6,158 nucleotides of DNA from an uncultured Bacteroidales bacterium (GTDB lineage: Bacteria > Bacteroidota > Bacteroidia > Bacteroidales > F082), in assembly GCA_937884015.1 (NCBI GenBank), contig CALGBV010000459.1:1-6158 (forward strand), written 5' to 3'. Each line of letters starts with the position of its first letter. Positions within the stretch are counted from its first letter, which is position 1. Position numbers and translations under genes: made by a program. The notes under the pieces are model-generated. The model worked only from the letters and a program-made list of their open reading frames with translations. It made no database searches and was not told where the DNA came from. Below are positions 1-6,112 of the stretch, in pieces.

Positions 1-49
1 GCAAAGTGTTTTTATTGTTTTTGTTTGTGCCAACAGGTAAATAAGTCCC

Positions 50-78
50 AAAAAAAGAGAGACGCTTATGCGCCTCTC
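50..78 (-). terminator. Intrinsic terminator after the small gene
   Basis: Read on the minus strand, positions 78-57 form a 9-bp stem (GAGAGGCGC paired with GCGTCTCTC, including one G-U pair) closed by the 4-nt loop ATAA. It is followed at once by a run of seven T (56-50). This is a textbook rho-independent terminator. It starts 27 bp after the stop codon of the small minus-strand gene and so marks the end of this transcription unit. Positions 1-49 beyond it hold no recognisable gene or signal. Confidence 0.88.
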
Positions 79-105
79 CATCAGTAAATAAAAATGTTTA
101 AAAAA

Positions 106-375
106 TCATTTCTTTCTTTTCTTGCCCAGCAGGTAGGCACCGCCCAGGCCGGCAAGCACGATAACGCCGCTGCCAAGAGGAGCATGAGGTGGGACAGGAT
201 CATCGCCATTCTCACCTGGGGTCTGGTCGTCGTTTTCAAAGTGGTCTGGGACAATGAACTCAACCGAACTTGTACCAGCCCTATTGTTTCCATCCTCTTC
301 CAAGACAAACACCTGTGCTTTAGCCGAAAAGACCAACATCAAAGATGCAACTGCAGTCAATACTATTTTCTTCAT
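106..375 (-). CDS. Small exported protein with PLGSG/hydrophobic/KKRKK C-terminal tail
   Basis: This gene encodes an 89-residue protein of unknown function. Residues 1-20 form a clear signal peptide: MKK, a hydrophobic core, and a predicted cut after FSAKA before Q21. The mature part (21-64) is short, acidic and probably disordered, with no cysteine or catalytic motif. The C-terminus has three parts: APLGSG (65-70), a short glycine-rich hydrophobic stretch (71-84, VIVLAGLGGAYLLG) and the basic end KKRKK. That motif-hydrophobic-basic order is the layout of processing or anchoring signals. It resembles the PID-CTERM type of Bacteroidota tails and, more distantly, GlyGly-CTERM, but I cannot assign it to a named family with certainty. 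The start is chosen because it gives the complete signal peptide; upstream is A/T-rich with no Shine-Dalgarno, as usual in Bacteroidota. It lies 101 bp downstream of the giant T9SS-exported gene in the same direction and ends at a strong terminator, so co-transcription is plausible. A simple small membrane protein is the main alternative. Confidence 0.82.
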   Translation of the reverse strand: MKKIVLTAVASLMLVFSAKAQVFVLEEDGNNRAGTSSVEFIVPDHFENDDQTPGENGDDPVPPHAPLGSGVIVLAGLGGAYLLGKKRKK

Positions 376-408
376 TTTATTTTTTGTTTATTTATTCAAC
401 TTTACTTT

Positions 409-468
409 CTTGCGGGGCAAGGGTTATGGGTTGCAGTTTTCGTCTGTCACCCATAACCATTAACCCTT
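409..468 (-). other. Intergenic hairpins with competing arms between the two genes
   Basis: The 101-bp gap contains a perfect 10-bp inverted repeat (422-431 with 449-458, GGTTATGGGT/ACCCATAACC). Its interior adds a 3-bp CAG/CTG stem (434-436 with 444-446) around a 7-nt loop. The same left arm can instead pair over 8 bp with 461-468 (AAGGGTTA/TAACCCTT at 419-426/461-468), so the two stems exclude each other. A further 5-bp stem with a 3-nt loop (409-413/417-421) abuts them. No T-run follows on the minus strand, so this is not a standard intrinsic terminator. It could attenuate, process or stabilise a two-gene transcript. The pairing is seen directly; the role is inferred. Confidence 0.55.
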
Positions 469-476
469 CATCCATT

Positions 477-698
477 TTATCTCACCACGATTTTCTGAAC
501 TTTCACATTGTTGTTGCTAATCTGGCGGAGCAAATACACGCCCTGAGCCACATTCGGCATGGCGATGGCGTTTTGTGCGCCGTACAGTTCGGTAGCGCTG
601 ATGAGGCGGCCGTTCATGTCGATGATTTCGAGGCGCCCTTCACCGTTGACGATGAGGTTGTCGCCGCTTTGGAATGCGAATGTTTCGACTTCGGCATT
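477..698 (-). other. T9SS type A C-terminal sorting domain (residues 1704-1776)
   Basis: The last ~73 residues show the hallmarks of the Por-secretion-tail family: a beta strand with an NLIVNGEGRLEIIDMNGR core, then ATELYGAQNAIAMPNVAQGVYLLR, and a KVQKIVVR ending. The pattern D-x-N-G-R, then a short hydrophobic strand, then G-x-Y-x-L-R, then K-hydrophobic-V-V is typical of type A tails. In characterised T9SS organisms such tails direct outer-membrane passage and are cleaved by the sortase PorU, often with attachment to A-LPS. Whether this cargo is attached or released cannot be told from the sequence. Confidence 0.9.
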
Positions 699-3600
699 GA
701 CGTTCTCTTCAACGCCCGTGTAGCTGAACACGAGTTTGAAGCGCGACTTGTAGTCGGAAGTGCTTGACTGGAAGGTGTAGGAGTCGGTCGTTGTGCAATC
801 GATATCGACACCGGCGATATTATCGATGAGGTGGAGATAGTCGAAAGTGCCGTTGTGCGTGTCCCATTTCATTGTGAACTGGCCATCGTTGAATGGCTCG
901 AACCATACGCCTGTCGATGAGATGCCTTCTTCGAGGAAGAGGACGCTGTAGTCCTCGTCGCCTTGGTGGGCATAGAGGATGCAGTTGGCGCGGCTGATTT
1001 CGTGGGCCTTGCGGGCGCCGCCGCGTTCAGGACGGCCAACTTCGACCACTGCGACTTCACCGTAGCCGTTCTCGTCGGTGACATGGAGGTTAATCAAAGG
1101 ATAGTTGATCTTGGCCTCTCTGAAATTCGGTTCGCCGTCATTGGTGCGCATGTCATTGGTGAAAGTGACTGTGCCGTTCTTATCGGCAATCACGATGAAA
1201 CCCTGGTGCATATTCAGGTATCTTGGAGCGCCAGCAGCATAGTCAGAAATGCCCTTAACATAAGTGATATATTCATTTCCATTCATCAAAATATAGTTTC
1301 TAGGATATGAGGCTGAAGATGACCAGATTTGATTTGCATTTTCATTGAAGAACGCTTCAATATCCAAATAGCTGTGATAAGGGTTGCCGATGAAGTTGTA
1401 GCCAGGGATGTGCGCTGCGCTGCAAGTGATAGGATAAGTAACATCGCCTTGGTTGAGCGTGCCGTGCGTCTGGAGGAACATCTGCTTGTCGATGGCCATC
1501 AGATAGCCCTTGCCGGGGATGAGGTGGCTTTCGTTGACATTGGTGCTGCCACCCACTTCAGGCTTATAGTTGAAATGGTTATGGTTGCCACCTGTATCGG
1601 TATCTTCATGGTAATGGCTAGGACCATTGCGCTTGAAGTTCACCCATTGGTATTCCGGTTCGTACCAGCTGTAGAAGTCGTAAGCATCGTATGGTGTATC
1701 GTCAGCAAAGTAGCCGTTGCCGGTCAGGTCGCCTTCGGTTAACCAACCATATTCAGGTAAGTTGTCATCTTCCACAGGATAAGCGTTATATTGCGTGTTA
1801 TCACCATCGTAGTCGATGCCAACAGGGGTAGAATTGGCCACCAGCGGCGAGCTCAGCATGTGCCAGTAGCAGTTGGATGGAGTGCCGTGGTCGAGTACGC
1901 CTGGCAATGCATTGCGGAATGTCACGCCGACGTAGGCTTTCAATGGACTTTGGGCATCGTGAAGCAACGAAGCTTCTTCATCGATGTAGAACTTAACCTT
2001 TTCTTCGTCGTAACTGACGGCTTCTCCAGTAATGTCTTCATTCTTATAAAGGGCGATGATACCGCCATAAGGGAAATTAAGGATTGCGTTGGTGTTTTCA
2101 TCATTATTTACCGCAGCGAAACCTTCTAGCAAAGTCGGCTTGTAATACATGAACGGGTCGAGCAGTTCAGTGGTTGGGCCATCGGCGCCAGTGGTAGGAT
2201 GGCCTTCCAAACGCTTTGAGAAGATGTTGTTGAAATCGTCGAAGCGCAGGATAGGGTAGTCCTCGTTGATGTCGGAAGTGGTGCGTGCCCAACGGGTGGT
2301 AATGCCGTTAGTTGATGTTCCTGCATAATTGTTCAAGGCATCCAGAAGCGACAGGTCCACCTGAGCGTATGTTGTGGAACCGTACACCGTTGTCAAGGTG
2401 TTGTTGAGGCCTTCATATTTATAAGGTATGGTGTTGTTGTAGAGGCCGTAGCTGGCAGGCTGTGTGCCATCAGCAACCAAACTATGGGTTCCTGAGCCAC
2501 CTTCAACATTGGTGTGGTCTTTATGGACGTAGCAATAATTGATGGTACTGGTATTCTGACCTGCTATCAATCCGAAATAATCTTCATTAACAGCACAGCC
2601 TTCTCTCAAGCGGACATAGCAGTTCTCAATCGTAGCACCATTTTGTCCGACGATGCCGCCTGCGTAACCATTAAATGTAGGTGCATCATTACCACCCTTA
2701 GAAGGTGCACCATAAATCTTAATAATTGGATTGACAAGGCAGTTCTTCACCGAACCAGAAGCAAGGCATCCCACAAGACCACCGACATTGATGCCATCGA
2801 CTTCAGCCACCGAGTAGCACGATTCGATAGTGCCACCTTTGACGTAACCGGTAATGGCACCTGCAGTTGCATTAGTGTTAGGTTTTTCTTCTGTTCCGAT
2901 AAATACACGGCCTGAGATACCGCAGTTTTTGACCGTAAAGGTACCGTCACTTCCGGCAATTATACCACCTACAATCAGATGGTGGCCAGTATGACCTTGA
3001 AATTCATCCCCTCCCGGCCAACCCACTTCAACATTTTCAAAGAATGTGTTTTCAAATATCATCCCACTACTTCCCTCATAATAGTTTCCGATAAATCCAC
3101 GTGTAGCAGCCAAATGTGTTGTAATGACTTTTTCGGAGCCAGGAATAGCATACAACGAGCATCTTAAATTCTTAATGATGTGGCCGCGTCCGTCAAAATT
3201 ACCTTGAAAAGAATAACTATTTTCGTGTTCACTAAATGGACACCATTGATATTCTCCCAAATCGAGATCTTTTGTTAGGCAGATAGTTTTTCCTGCAAAT
3301 TTGTCTTGTGTTGCGCCATTAAAATAATTTACTACGGAAATCACCCAAGCCATGTCTTTTTCATCACGAATCAAAAGTTTTGTGTTATCATTTGGATCAT
3401 AATACGGGAACCCAACAGGAGCAGAAATGACATAATCCTTCCAAGTTGGAGCTTTCACGGTAAGGATGACTTCTGCGGTTAACCCTGATGAAGCTTCAGC
3501 AGAATTAAAGGTGTAGCTCAGTTTTACCTGTTGTGGCTCGCCTCTGACATAATCCGTATTTCCACTACCCCAACCATCAACGTCGGAATCACCCCAAGTT

Positions 3601-5807
3601 CCATACTTCAGGAGGAAGTCATTGTTGAAACCTGAGGTAGGATAGTGCAAATGGCTCAGGGCTGTTCCTGAATTTAAGTTTTGCAAACTCCATGTAGTGT
3701 ACGGATTGGTACCTGGCATAGGCAGTTCTGTAATGCAAGCCGTTTCTCCATCCAGCATATAATAGGTTCTGATGGAATAAGGCGAGTTCAAGATATTGTA
3801 GGTCATGTAGCCTGGATAAGCCATGCCATCGACATCAGCATGGAAATAATATCTTCCCAAGTCAGCCAAGGTATGGGCCGATGTTTCGAAATAGTTGCCG
3901 GAGATGGAATCCAGCACTGTAATGGACACGGAAGGGGTACCGGTCGGTTCCTCGGGATCGGTGTAATGTGATTCCAATTCAAAATAAACCGCCTGAGCTG
4001 CATTCTCACTGAGCCCCCAAGTCCCATTATTACAGGTTATCGAATATGTCTTGTTATTAGTAGAACGATAGTTCACGATATGTCCGCTGATATTGAAAAC
4101 CGTAGCCGAAGCAATTGAAGTTGTTGTAGAGAGGGTCGCTCCGTTTCCCATGAGGTAATACATGTTTCCGCCCGATGCCATGGACATATAGTAGCCACCT
4201 GTTCCGGAAGGAATAGCTAACCAAACACAGGTGTTAGGGTTAAATAGGTTCTGATTCGTAATGCTTCCGCTATTATTGATGACCATGAAATGCTCGGTAT
4301 GCACGTTGTTTTTTGTCGTTTCAAAAGTAAAGACAAAAGCCTTTGAAGGTCCGGTAAGCGTTGCTGCACCCGTTGCAGATGCGTTACCTGTCCAAATGTT
4401 GCGGTAGCCCAAATAGTATGTGCCATTATAAATATGGTTGTCCGTAAGGTCAAATGCTGTGCCTGTAGCAGCCAAGCCCGGCAAATTGCCGAGGGTGGTG
4501 CCCAAGGTGAGGTAGTTGTCGCCCTGGTGCAGGGTCTTTGCAGTGATAGCTGTGCCTTCGGCTAACCAGTTGGAAGCGGTGGCGGTATATTCAAGCGCAT
4601 TGCCATTCACACGGAGATAGCGTGTGCCGTCGGTGATGGTGTAGATTTCAACCTCGGAATAAGTACCTGAATTTGTAGAATTACCCTTTTTGCCTTTCCA
4701 GCTACCATTATATACAAGGTAAATCCTATTATTAGCGTTGTTGTCATTTTGATAGAACCAATGATTTAATTCGTCCTGGGTTAAAACAGTACCGTCGCCT
4801 ATTTTGTTTTTTAATGTAGCATTATTGTCTGCAATTTGTAAATATAAGACCGAACTACTGGAAGGGACATCGGTGCCCAATTTGCCGGTTAATACATTAT
4901 AAAACCAGATGCACGTTTCGCCATCGAAGCTTGTCGCGTCGCTAACGCTTCCACTATTGTGTGCCAAATAATGTGTAGTTGCTCCGTCATTATAGGTAAC
5001 AATATATGGCTTAATAATAGCCGTAGCATATTCAGGTTGTTCGGCAAAGATGCCAGAATTGGAATTGTCAGTTTTCTTTGCTTTCCAAGCATTGGTAATG
5101 TAACTAATGTAAATCTTATTGGCATTGTCCAGGCGATAGAACATATTTCCTTCCTGAGATAATGCCGTCACGTTAGCTTCAGCATCAAGTCCTAAATTAC
5201 CATCATTATTTGGCACTTTCAAATACTTGACTGTTCCGTTAACTATATTGGTGTGCAACTTATTGGCACTTGTATAATACCAAAGGCAGGTTTGTGAATC
5301 AAATTCCGTGACATCCTGAATGGCAGTTAAAGTCGAGTTATATGCCAAATAGTGTGTTGTTTCACCGGAAGTGAAGGATATTGTGTAAGCCATTTCGGGG
5401 GCTAAGTCAGCCGGTTTGGCAACCGTGCAAAGGTAATCGGTAGGGCTTACTGCTTTCCACTCATTGTCAAAAACGAGATAATTGCCGCCAGCCATCAGCT
5501 TGCCATCGGAGATGGTGAAGGTGGTGGCAGGAGTGCCAATGGCAACGGTGCTGCCGCTCATGGTAAGGTAATTGCCATCCATCGAAACGGTGCATGTTCC
5601 GTTTGTAATTGCCACATCCCACATGCAGGTTGCAGGGTTGAATGTGGTTGCATCGGCCAATGAAGTTCCGTCGAAAGCCAGGTAGTGCGTTCCGAACTCA
5701 TTCGTCGAACTGATCATGTAGGAGCCCGAAATGGTCTGTGCCATCAGGCTTCCACTGCAAAGCCCAAGAAAGACGAGGGCCATGATTAATCTGATTCTTT
5801 TGAACAT
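477..5807 (-). CDS. Giant T9SS-exported modular surface protein with YL repeats and GLUG beta-helix
   Basis: This gene encodes a 1776-residue protein, probably a cell-surface adhesin or ligand-binding protein; no catalytic motif is visible. Residues 1-23 are a signal peptide (MFKRIR, hydrophobic core, cut after SLMA). Residues 39-600 hold five divergent repeat units with three YL-type strands each. A Pro/Glu linker (about 613-626) leads to an unassigned domain (627-790). Residues 817-1191 are a GLUG-type beta-helix with an N-cap (FQGNFDGRGH, 867-876) and an end cap (EDYPILRF). Residues 1290-1552 form a beta-rich module common ahead of T9SS tails (GYNFIGNPY, QGFIV). Residues 1704-1776 match the type A sorting domain. 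The product should cross the inner membrane by Sec and the outer membrane by T9SS, where the tail is normally removed. The reading frame is intact throughout. M1 is chosen because it supplies the basic start of the signal peptide; upstream is A-rich without a Shine-Dalgarno. No specific ligand can be named. Confidence 0.93.
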   Translation of the reverse strand: MFKRIRLIMALVFLGLCSGSLMAQTISGSYMISSTNEFGTHYLAFDGTSLADATTFNPATCMWDVAITNGTCTVSMDGNYLTMSGSTVAIGTPATTFTISDGKLMAGGNYLVFDNEWKAVSPTDYLCTVAKPADLAPEMAYTISFTSGETTHYLAYNSTLTAIQDVTEFDSQTCLWYYTSANKLHTNIVNGTVKYLKVPNNDGNLGLDAEANVTALSQEGNMFYRLDNANKIYISYITNAWKAKKTDNSNSGIFAEQPEYATAIIKPYIVTYNDGATTHYLAHNSGSVSDATSFDGETCIWFYNVLTGKLGTDVPSSSSVLYLQIADNNATLKNKIGDGTVLTQDELNHWFYQNDNNANNRIYLVYNGSWKGKKGNSTNSGTYSEVEIYTITDGTRYLRVNGNALEYTATASNWLAEGTAITAKTLHQGDNYLTLGTTLGNLPGLAATGTAFDLTDNHIYNGTYYLGYRNIWTGNASATGAATLTGPSKAFVFTFETTKNNVHTEHFMVINNSGSITNQNLFNPNTCVWLAIPSGTGGYYMSMASGGNMYYLMGNGATLSTTTSIASATVFNISGHIVNYRSTNNKTYSITCNNGTWGLSENAAQAVYFELESHYTDPEEPTGTPSVSITVLDSISGNYFETSAHTLADLGRYYFHADVDGMAYPGYMTYNILNSPYSIRTYYMLDGETACITELPMPGTNPYTTWSLQNLNSGTALSHLHYPTSGFNNDFLLKYGTWGDSDVDGWGSGNTDYVRGEPQQVKLSYTFNSAEASSGLTAEVILTVKAPTWKDYVISAPVGFPYYDPNDNTKLLIRDEKDMAWVISVVNYFNGATQDKFAGKTICLTKDLDLGEYQWCPFSEHENSYSFQGNFDGRGHIIKNLRCSLYAIPGSEKVITTHLAATRGFIGNYYEGSSGMIFENTFFENVEVGWPGGDEFQGHTGHHLIVGGIIAGSDGTFTVKNCGISGRVFIGTEEKPNTNATAGAITGYVKGGTIESCYSVAEVDGINVGGLVGCLASGSVKNCLVNPIIKIYGAPSKGGNDAPTFNGYAGGIVGQNGATIENCYVRLREGCAVNEDYFGLIAGQNTSTINYCYVHKDHTNVEGGSGTHSLVADGTQPASYGLYNNTIPYKYEGLNNTLTTVYGSTTYAQVDLSLLDALNNYAGTSTNGITTRWARTTSDINEDYPILRFDDFNNIFSKRLEGHPTTGADGPTTELLDPFMYYKPTLLEGFAAVNNDENTNAILNFPYGGIIALYKNEDITGEAVSYDEEKVKFYIDEEASLLHDAQSPLKAYVGVTFRNALPGVLDHGTPSNCYWHMLSSPLVANSTPVGIDYDGDNTQYNAYPVEDDNLPEYGWLTEGDLTGNGYFADDTPYDAYDFYSWYEPEYQWVNFKRNGPSHYHEDTDTGGNHNHFNYKPEVGGSTNVNESHLIPGKGYLMAIDKQMFLQTHGTLNQGDVTYPITCSAAHIPGYNFIGNPYHSYLDIEAFFNENANQIWSSSASYPRNYILMNGNEYITYVKGISDYAAGAPRYLNMHQGFIVIADKNGTVTFTNDMRTNDGEPNFREAKINYPLINLHVTDENGYGEVAVVEVGRPERGGARKAHEISRANCILYAHQGDEDYSVLFLEEGISSTGVWFEPFNDGQFTMKWDTHNGTFDYLHLIDNIAGVDIDCTTTDSYTFQSSTSDYKSRFKLVFSYTGVEENVNAEVETFAFQSGDNLIVNGEGRLEIIDMNGRLISATELYGAQNAIAMPNVAQGVYLLRQISNNNVKVQKIVVR
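1152..1940 (-). other. Beta-rich pre-tail module with Asp-rich and His-rich insertion (residues 1290-1552)
   Basis: This part has recognisable landmarks of the module that often precedes T9SS tails in large Bacteroidales proteins: CYWHMLSSPL (1313-1322), PGKGYLMAI (1431-1439), GYNFIGNPYHSYLDI (1469-1483), YLNMHQGFIVIA (1530-1541) and FTNDMR (1549-1554). Inside it, residues 1330-1414 are very rich in Asp, Tyr and Trp. They include DYDGD (1332-1336), the acidic stretch to YEPEYQW, and paired H-x-H motifs (H1398/H1400 and H1409/H1411). The module is recognised from pattern only; metal binding by the insertion is speculation. Confidence 0.6.
2235..3359 (-). repeat. GLUG-repeat beta-helix (residues 817-1191)
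   Basis: The region opens with the usual cap: KDMAWVISVVNYFNG, a KTICLTKDLDLGEYQWCPF segment, then FQGNFDGRGHIIKNL (867-881). Five GLUG-like turns follow: GGIIAGSDGTFTVKNCGIS (947-965), AGAITGYVKGGTIESCYSV (982-1000), VGGLVGCLASGSVKNCLV (1008-1025), AGGIVGQNGATIENCYV (1049-1065) and FGLIAGQNTSTINYCYV (1078-1094). Each has the glycine-rich strand, a polar turn and then an N/S/Y-C pair (C962, C997, C1023, C1063, C1092). The end cap resembles the usual W...gyPiL segment (WARTTSDINEDYPILRF). GLUG domains are found in bacterial surface and adhesive proteins and form a right-handed parallel beta-helix. Confidence 0.82.
3438..3929 (-). other. Unassigned domain between repeats and beta-helix (residues 627-790)
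   Basis: This 164-residue segment follows a Pro/Glu/Thr linker. It starts with a strand-like SVSITVLDSISGNYF and ends with VKLSYTFNSAEASSGLTAEVILTVKAPTW, which looks like the closing strands of an Ig-like or other beta-sandwich fold. The middle is rich in Tyr, Gly and Trp (YMTYNILNSPYSIRTYYML, GTWGDSDVDGWGSGN). I do not recognise the family, and it shares no clear repeats with the flanking parts. Confidence 0.45.
4008..5693 (-). repeat. Five divergent ~110-127-residue units with three YL strands each (residues 39-600)
   Basis: The units begin at about residues 39, 150, 277, 394 and 504. Each carries, in order: a THYLA-like strand (Y42, Y153, Y280, Y397, F507); an F-x(4-5)-TC-x-W box (C61/W63, C174/W176, C299/W301, degenerate SNW414 in unit 4, C527/W529); a second YL (Y80, Y195, Y322, Y432, Y551); a third YL or YI (Y110, Y233, Y363, Y465, degenerate Y588); and a closing Trp (W117, W241, W370, W472, W597). 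The spacing is regular, but the DNA copies are clearly diverged, so the duplications are old. Three similar strands per unit suggest a three-fold, beta-trefoil-like lectin fold. That fold is inferred only from spacing; the repeat itself is seen directly. Confidence 0.75.
5739..5807 (-). other. Sec signal peptide of the giant protein (residues 1-23)
   Basis: The N-terminus reads MFKRIR, then a hydrophobic core LIMALVFLGLCSG, then a small-residue cleavage region SLMA before Q24. The cysteine at 17 is inside the hydrophobic core and is not followed by a lipobox layout that fits the rest (no acidic +2 and a better SPI site at 23), so type I cleavage is preferred over a lipoprotein. Confidence 0.85.
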
Positions 5808-5873
5808 TTGTTTGACTATTTAATTGATTATTACTATTTTCTAATTATTATCACATCTAAAAAAACTTTTCTT

Positions 5874-5889
5874 TCAAGAAGTCAAGAAG
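5874..5889. repeat. Tandem 8-bp repeat in the 5' leader
   Basis: TCAAGAAG occurs twice head to tail (5874-5881 and 5882-5889) inside the predicted untranslated leader of the giant gene, about 70-80 bp before its start codon. On the minus strand this reads CTTCTTGA twice. The second minus-strand copy can also fold weakly with the AAAGAAAAGT that follows it. It could be a protein-binding site or an untranslated-region structure; chance is also possible in such A/T-rich DNA. Confidence 0.4.
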
Positions 5890-5904
5890 TTAGGTAAAAA
5901 CGCA

Positions 5905-5912
5905 CAAAATTA
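5905..5912 (-). promoter_or_regulatory. Bacteroidota-type -7 box of the giant gene
   Basis: On the minus strand the sequence is TAATTTTG, an exact match to the Bacteroidota housekeeping -7 consensus TAnnTTTG. The -33 element is weak: a TTG at 5932-5930 lies 17 bp upstream, and a full TTTG (5943-5940) lies 27 bp upstream, against an expected ~19-21 bp. If used, transcription would start near 5898, giving a leader of about 90 nt. It sits about 35 bp after the terminator of the preceding unit, the expected place for a fresh promoter. Confidence 0.55.
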
Positions 5913-5946
5913 TAAAAAAATTCGACACGCAACCATAACCAAAAGG

Positions 5947-5978
5947 AAAAAAACGTGCCGCAGAACTCCGCAGCACGT
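5947..5978 (-). terminator. Intrinsic terminator of a unit beyond the right edge
   Basis: On the minus strand, 5978-5953 folds into an 11-bp stem (ACGTGCTGCGG with CTGCGGCACGT, two G-U pairs) around the loop AGTT, followed by six T outside the stem (5952-5947), then CC and TTTT. On the plus strand the two wobbles become A-C mismatches and the following tract is poorer, so the signal points to the minus strand. It would end a gene whose coding part lies to the right, largely or wholly outside this window. Confidence 0.78.
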
Positions 5979-6112
5979 CTTTATTCTGTAAAAACGCAAC
6001 ATGTTTTGACAATAACATCCAATTTGTTTTTTAAACCAAAACATTCAAAACCCACAAAACTTTACTTTATCCGCCTCTGAATCTCGCAACCGCTCGATTC
6101 TTGCCCGGCAGA

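Larger units (their letters stand above)
5894..5998. repeat. 11-bp direct repeat pair flanking promoter and terminator
   Basis: GTAAAAACGCA occurs at 5894-5904 and again at 5988-5998, 94 bp apart. The first copy abuts the -7 box on its downstream side and so covers the expected transcription start. The second lies just upstream (minus sense) of the terminator hairpin. The identity is seen directly. It may be operator-like, the scar of a small duplication, or chance in A/T-rich sequence. Confidence 0.4.

Noticed and set aside
94..456. Plus-strand open frame of 120 codons antisense to the small gene
   Set aside because: It overlaps the well-supported minus-strand small gene with its signal peptide and terminator; its own translation is Cys/Phe-rich with no recognisable domain.
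376..476. Separate promoter for the small gene
   Set aside because: The best -7-like match on the minus strand is TAAAGTTG (one mismatch) without a properly spaced -33; too weak to call.
345..767. Plus-strand open frame of 140 codons across the gap and the T9SS tail
   Set aside because: It lies antisense to the conserved sorting domain and intergenic hairpins; the frame is open because of the coding bias of the opposite strand.
1329..2129. Plus-strand open frames (1329-1742 and 1791-2129) inside the giant gene
   Set aside because: They are mirror frames of the GC-rich C-terminal half of the giant gene, with no domain, promoter or start context.
4008..5693. CRISPR array or DNA-level tandem repeat
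   Set aside because: The periodicity is in the protein; DNA copies are widely diverged and vary in length, inside an open frame.
5739..5807. Lipoprotein signal peptide using Cys17
   Set aside because: The context LGLC-S partly resembles a lipobox, but the hydrophobic stretch continues to a good type I site after SLMA, and a T9SS type A cargo normally uses type I cleavage.
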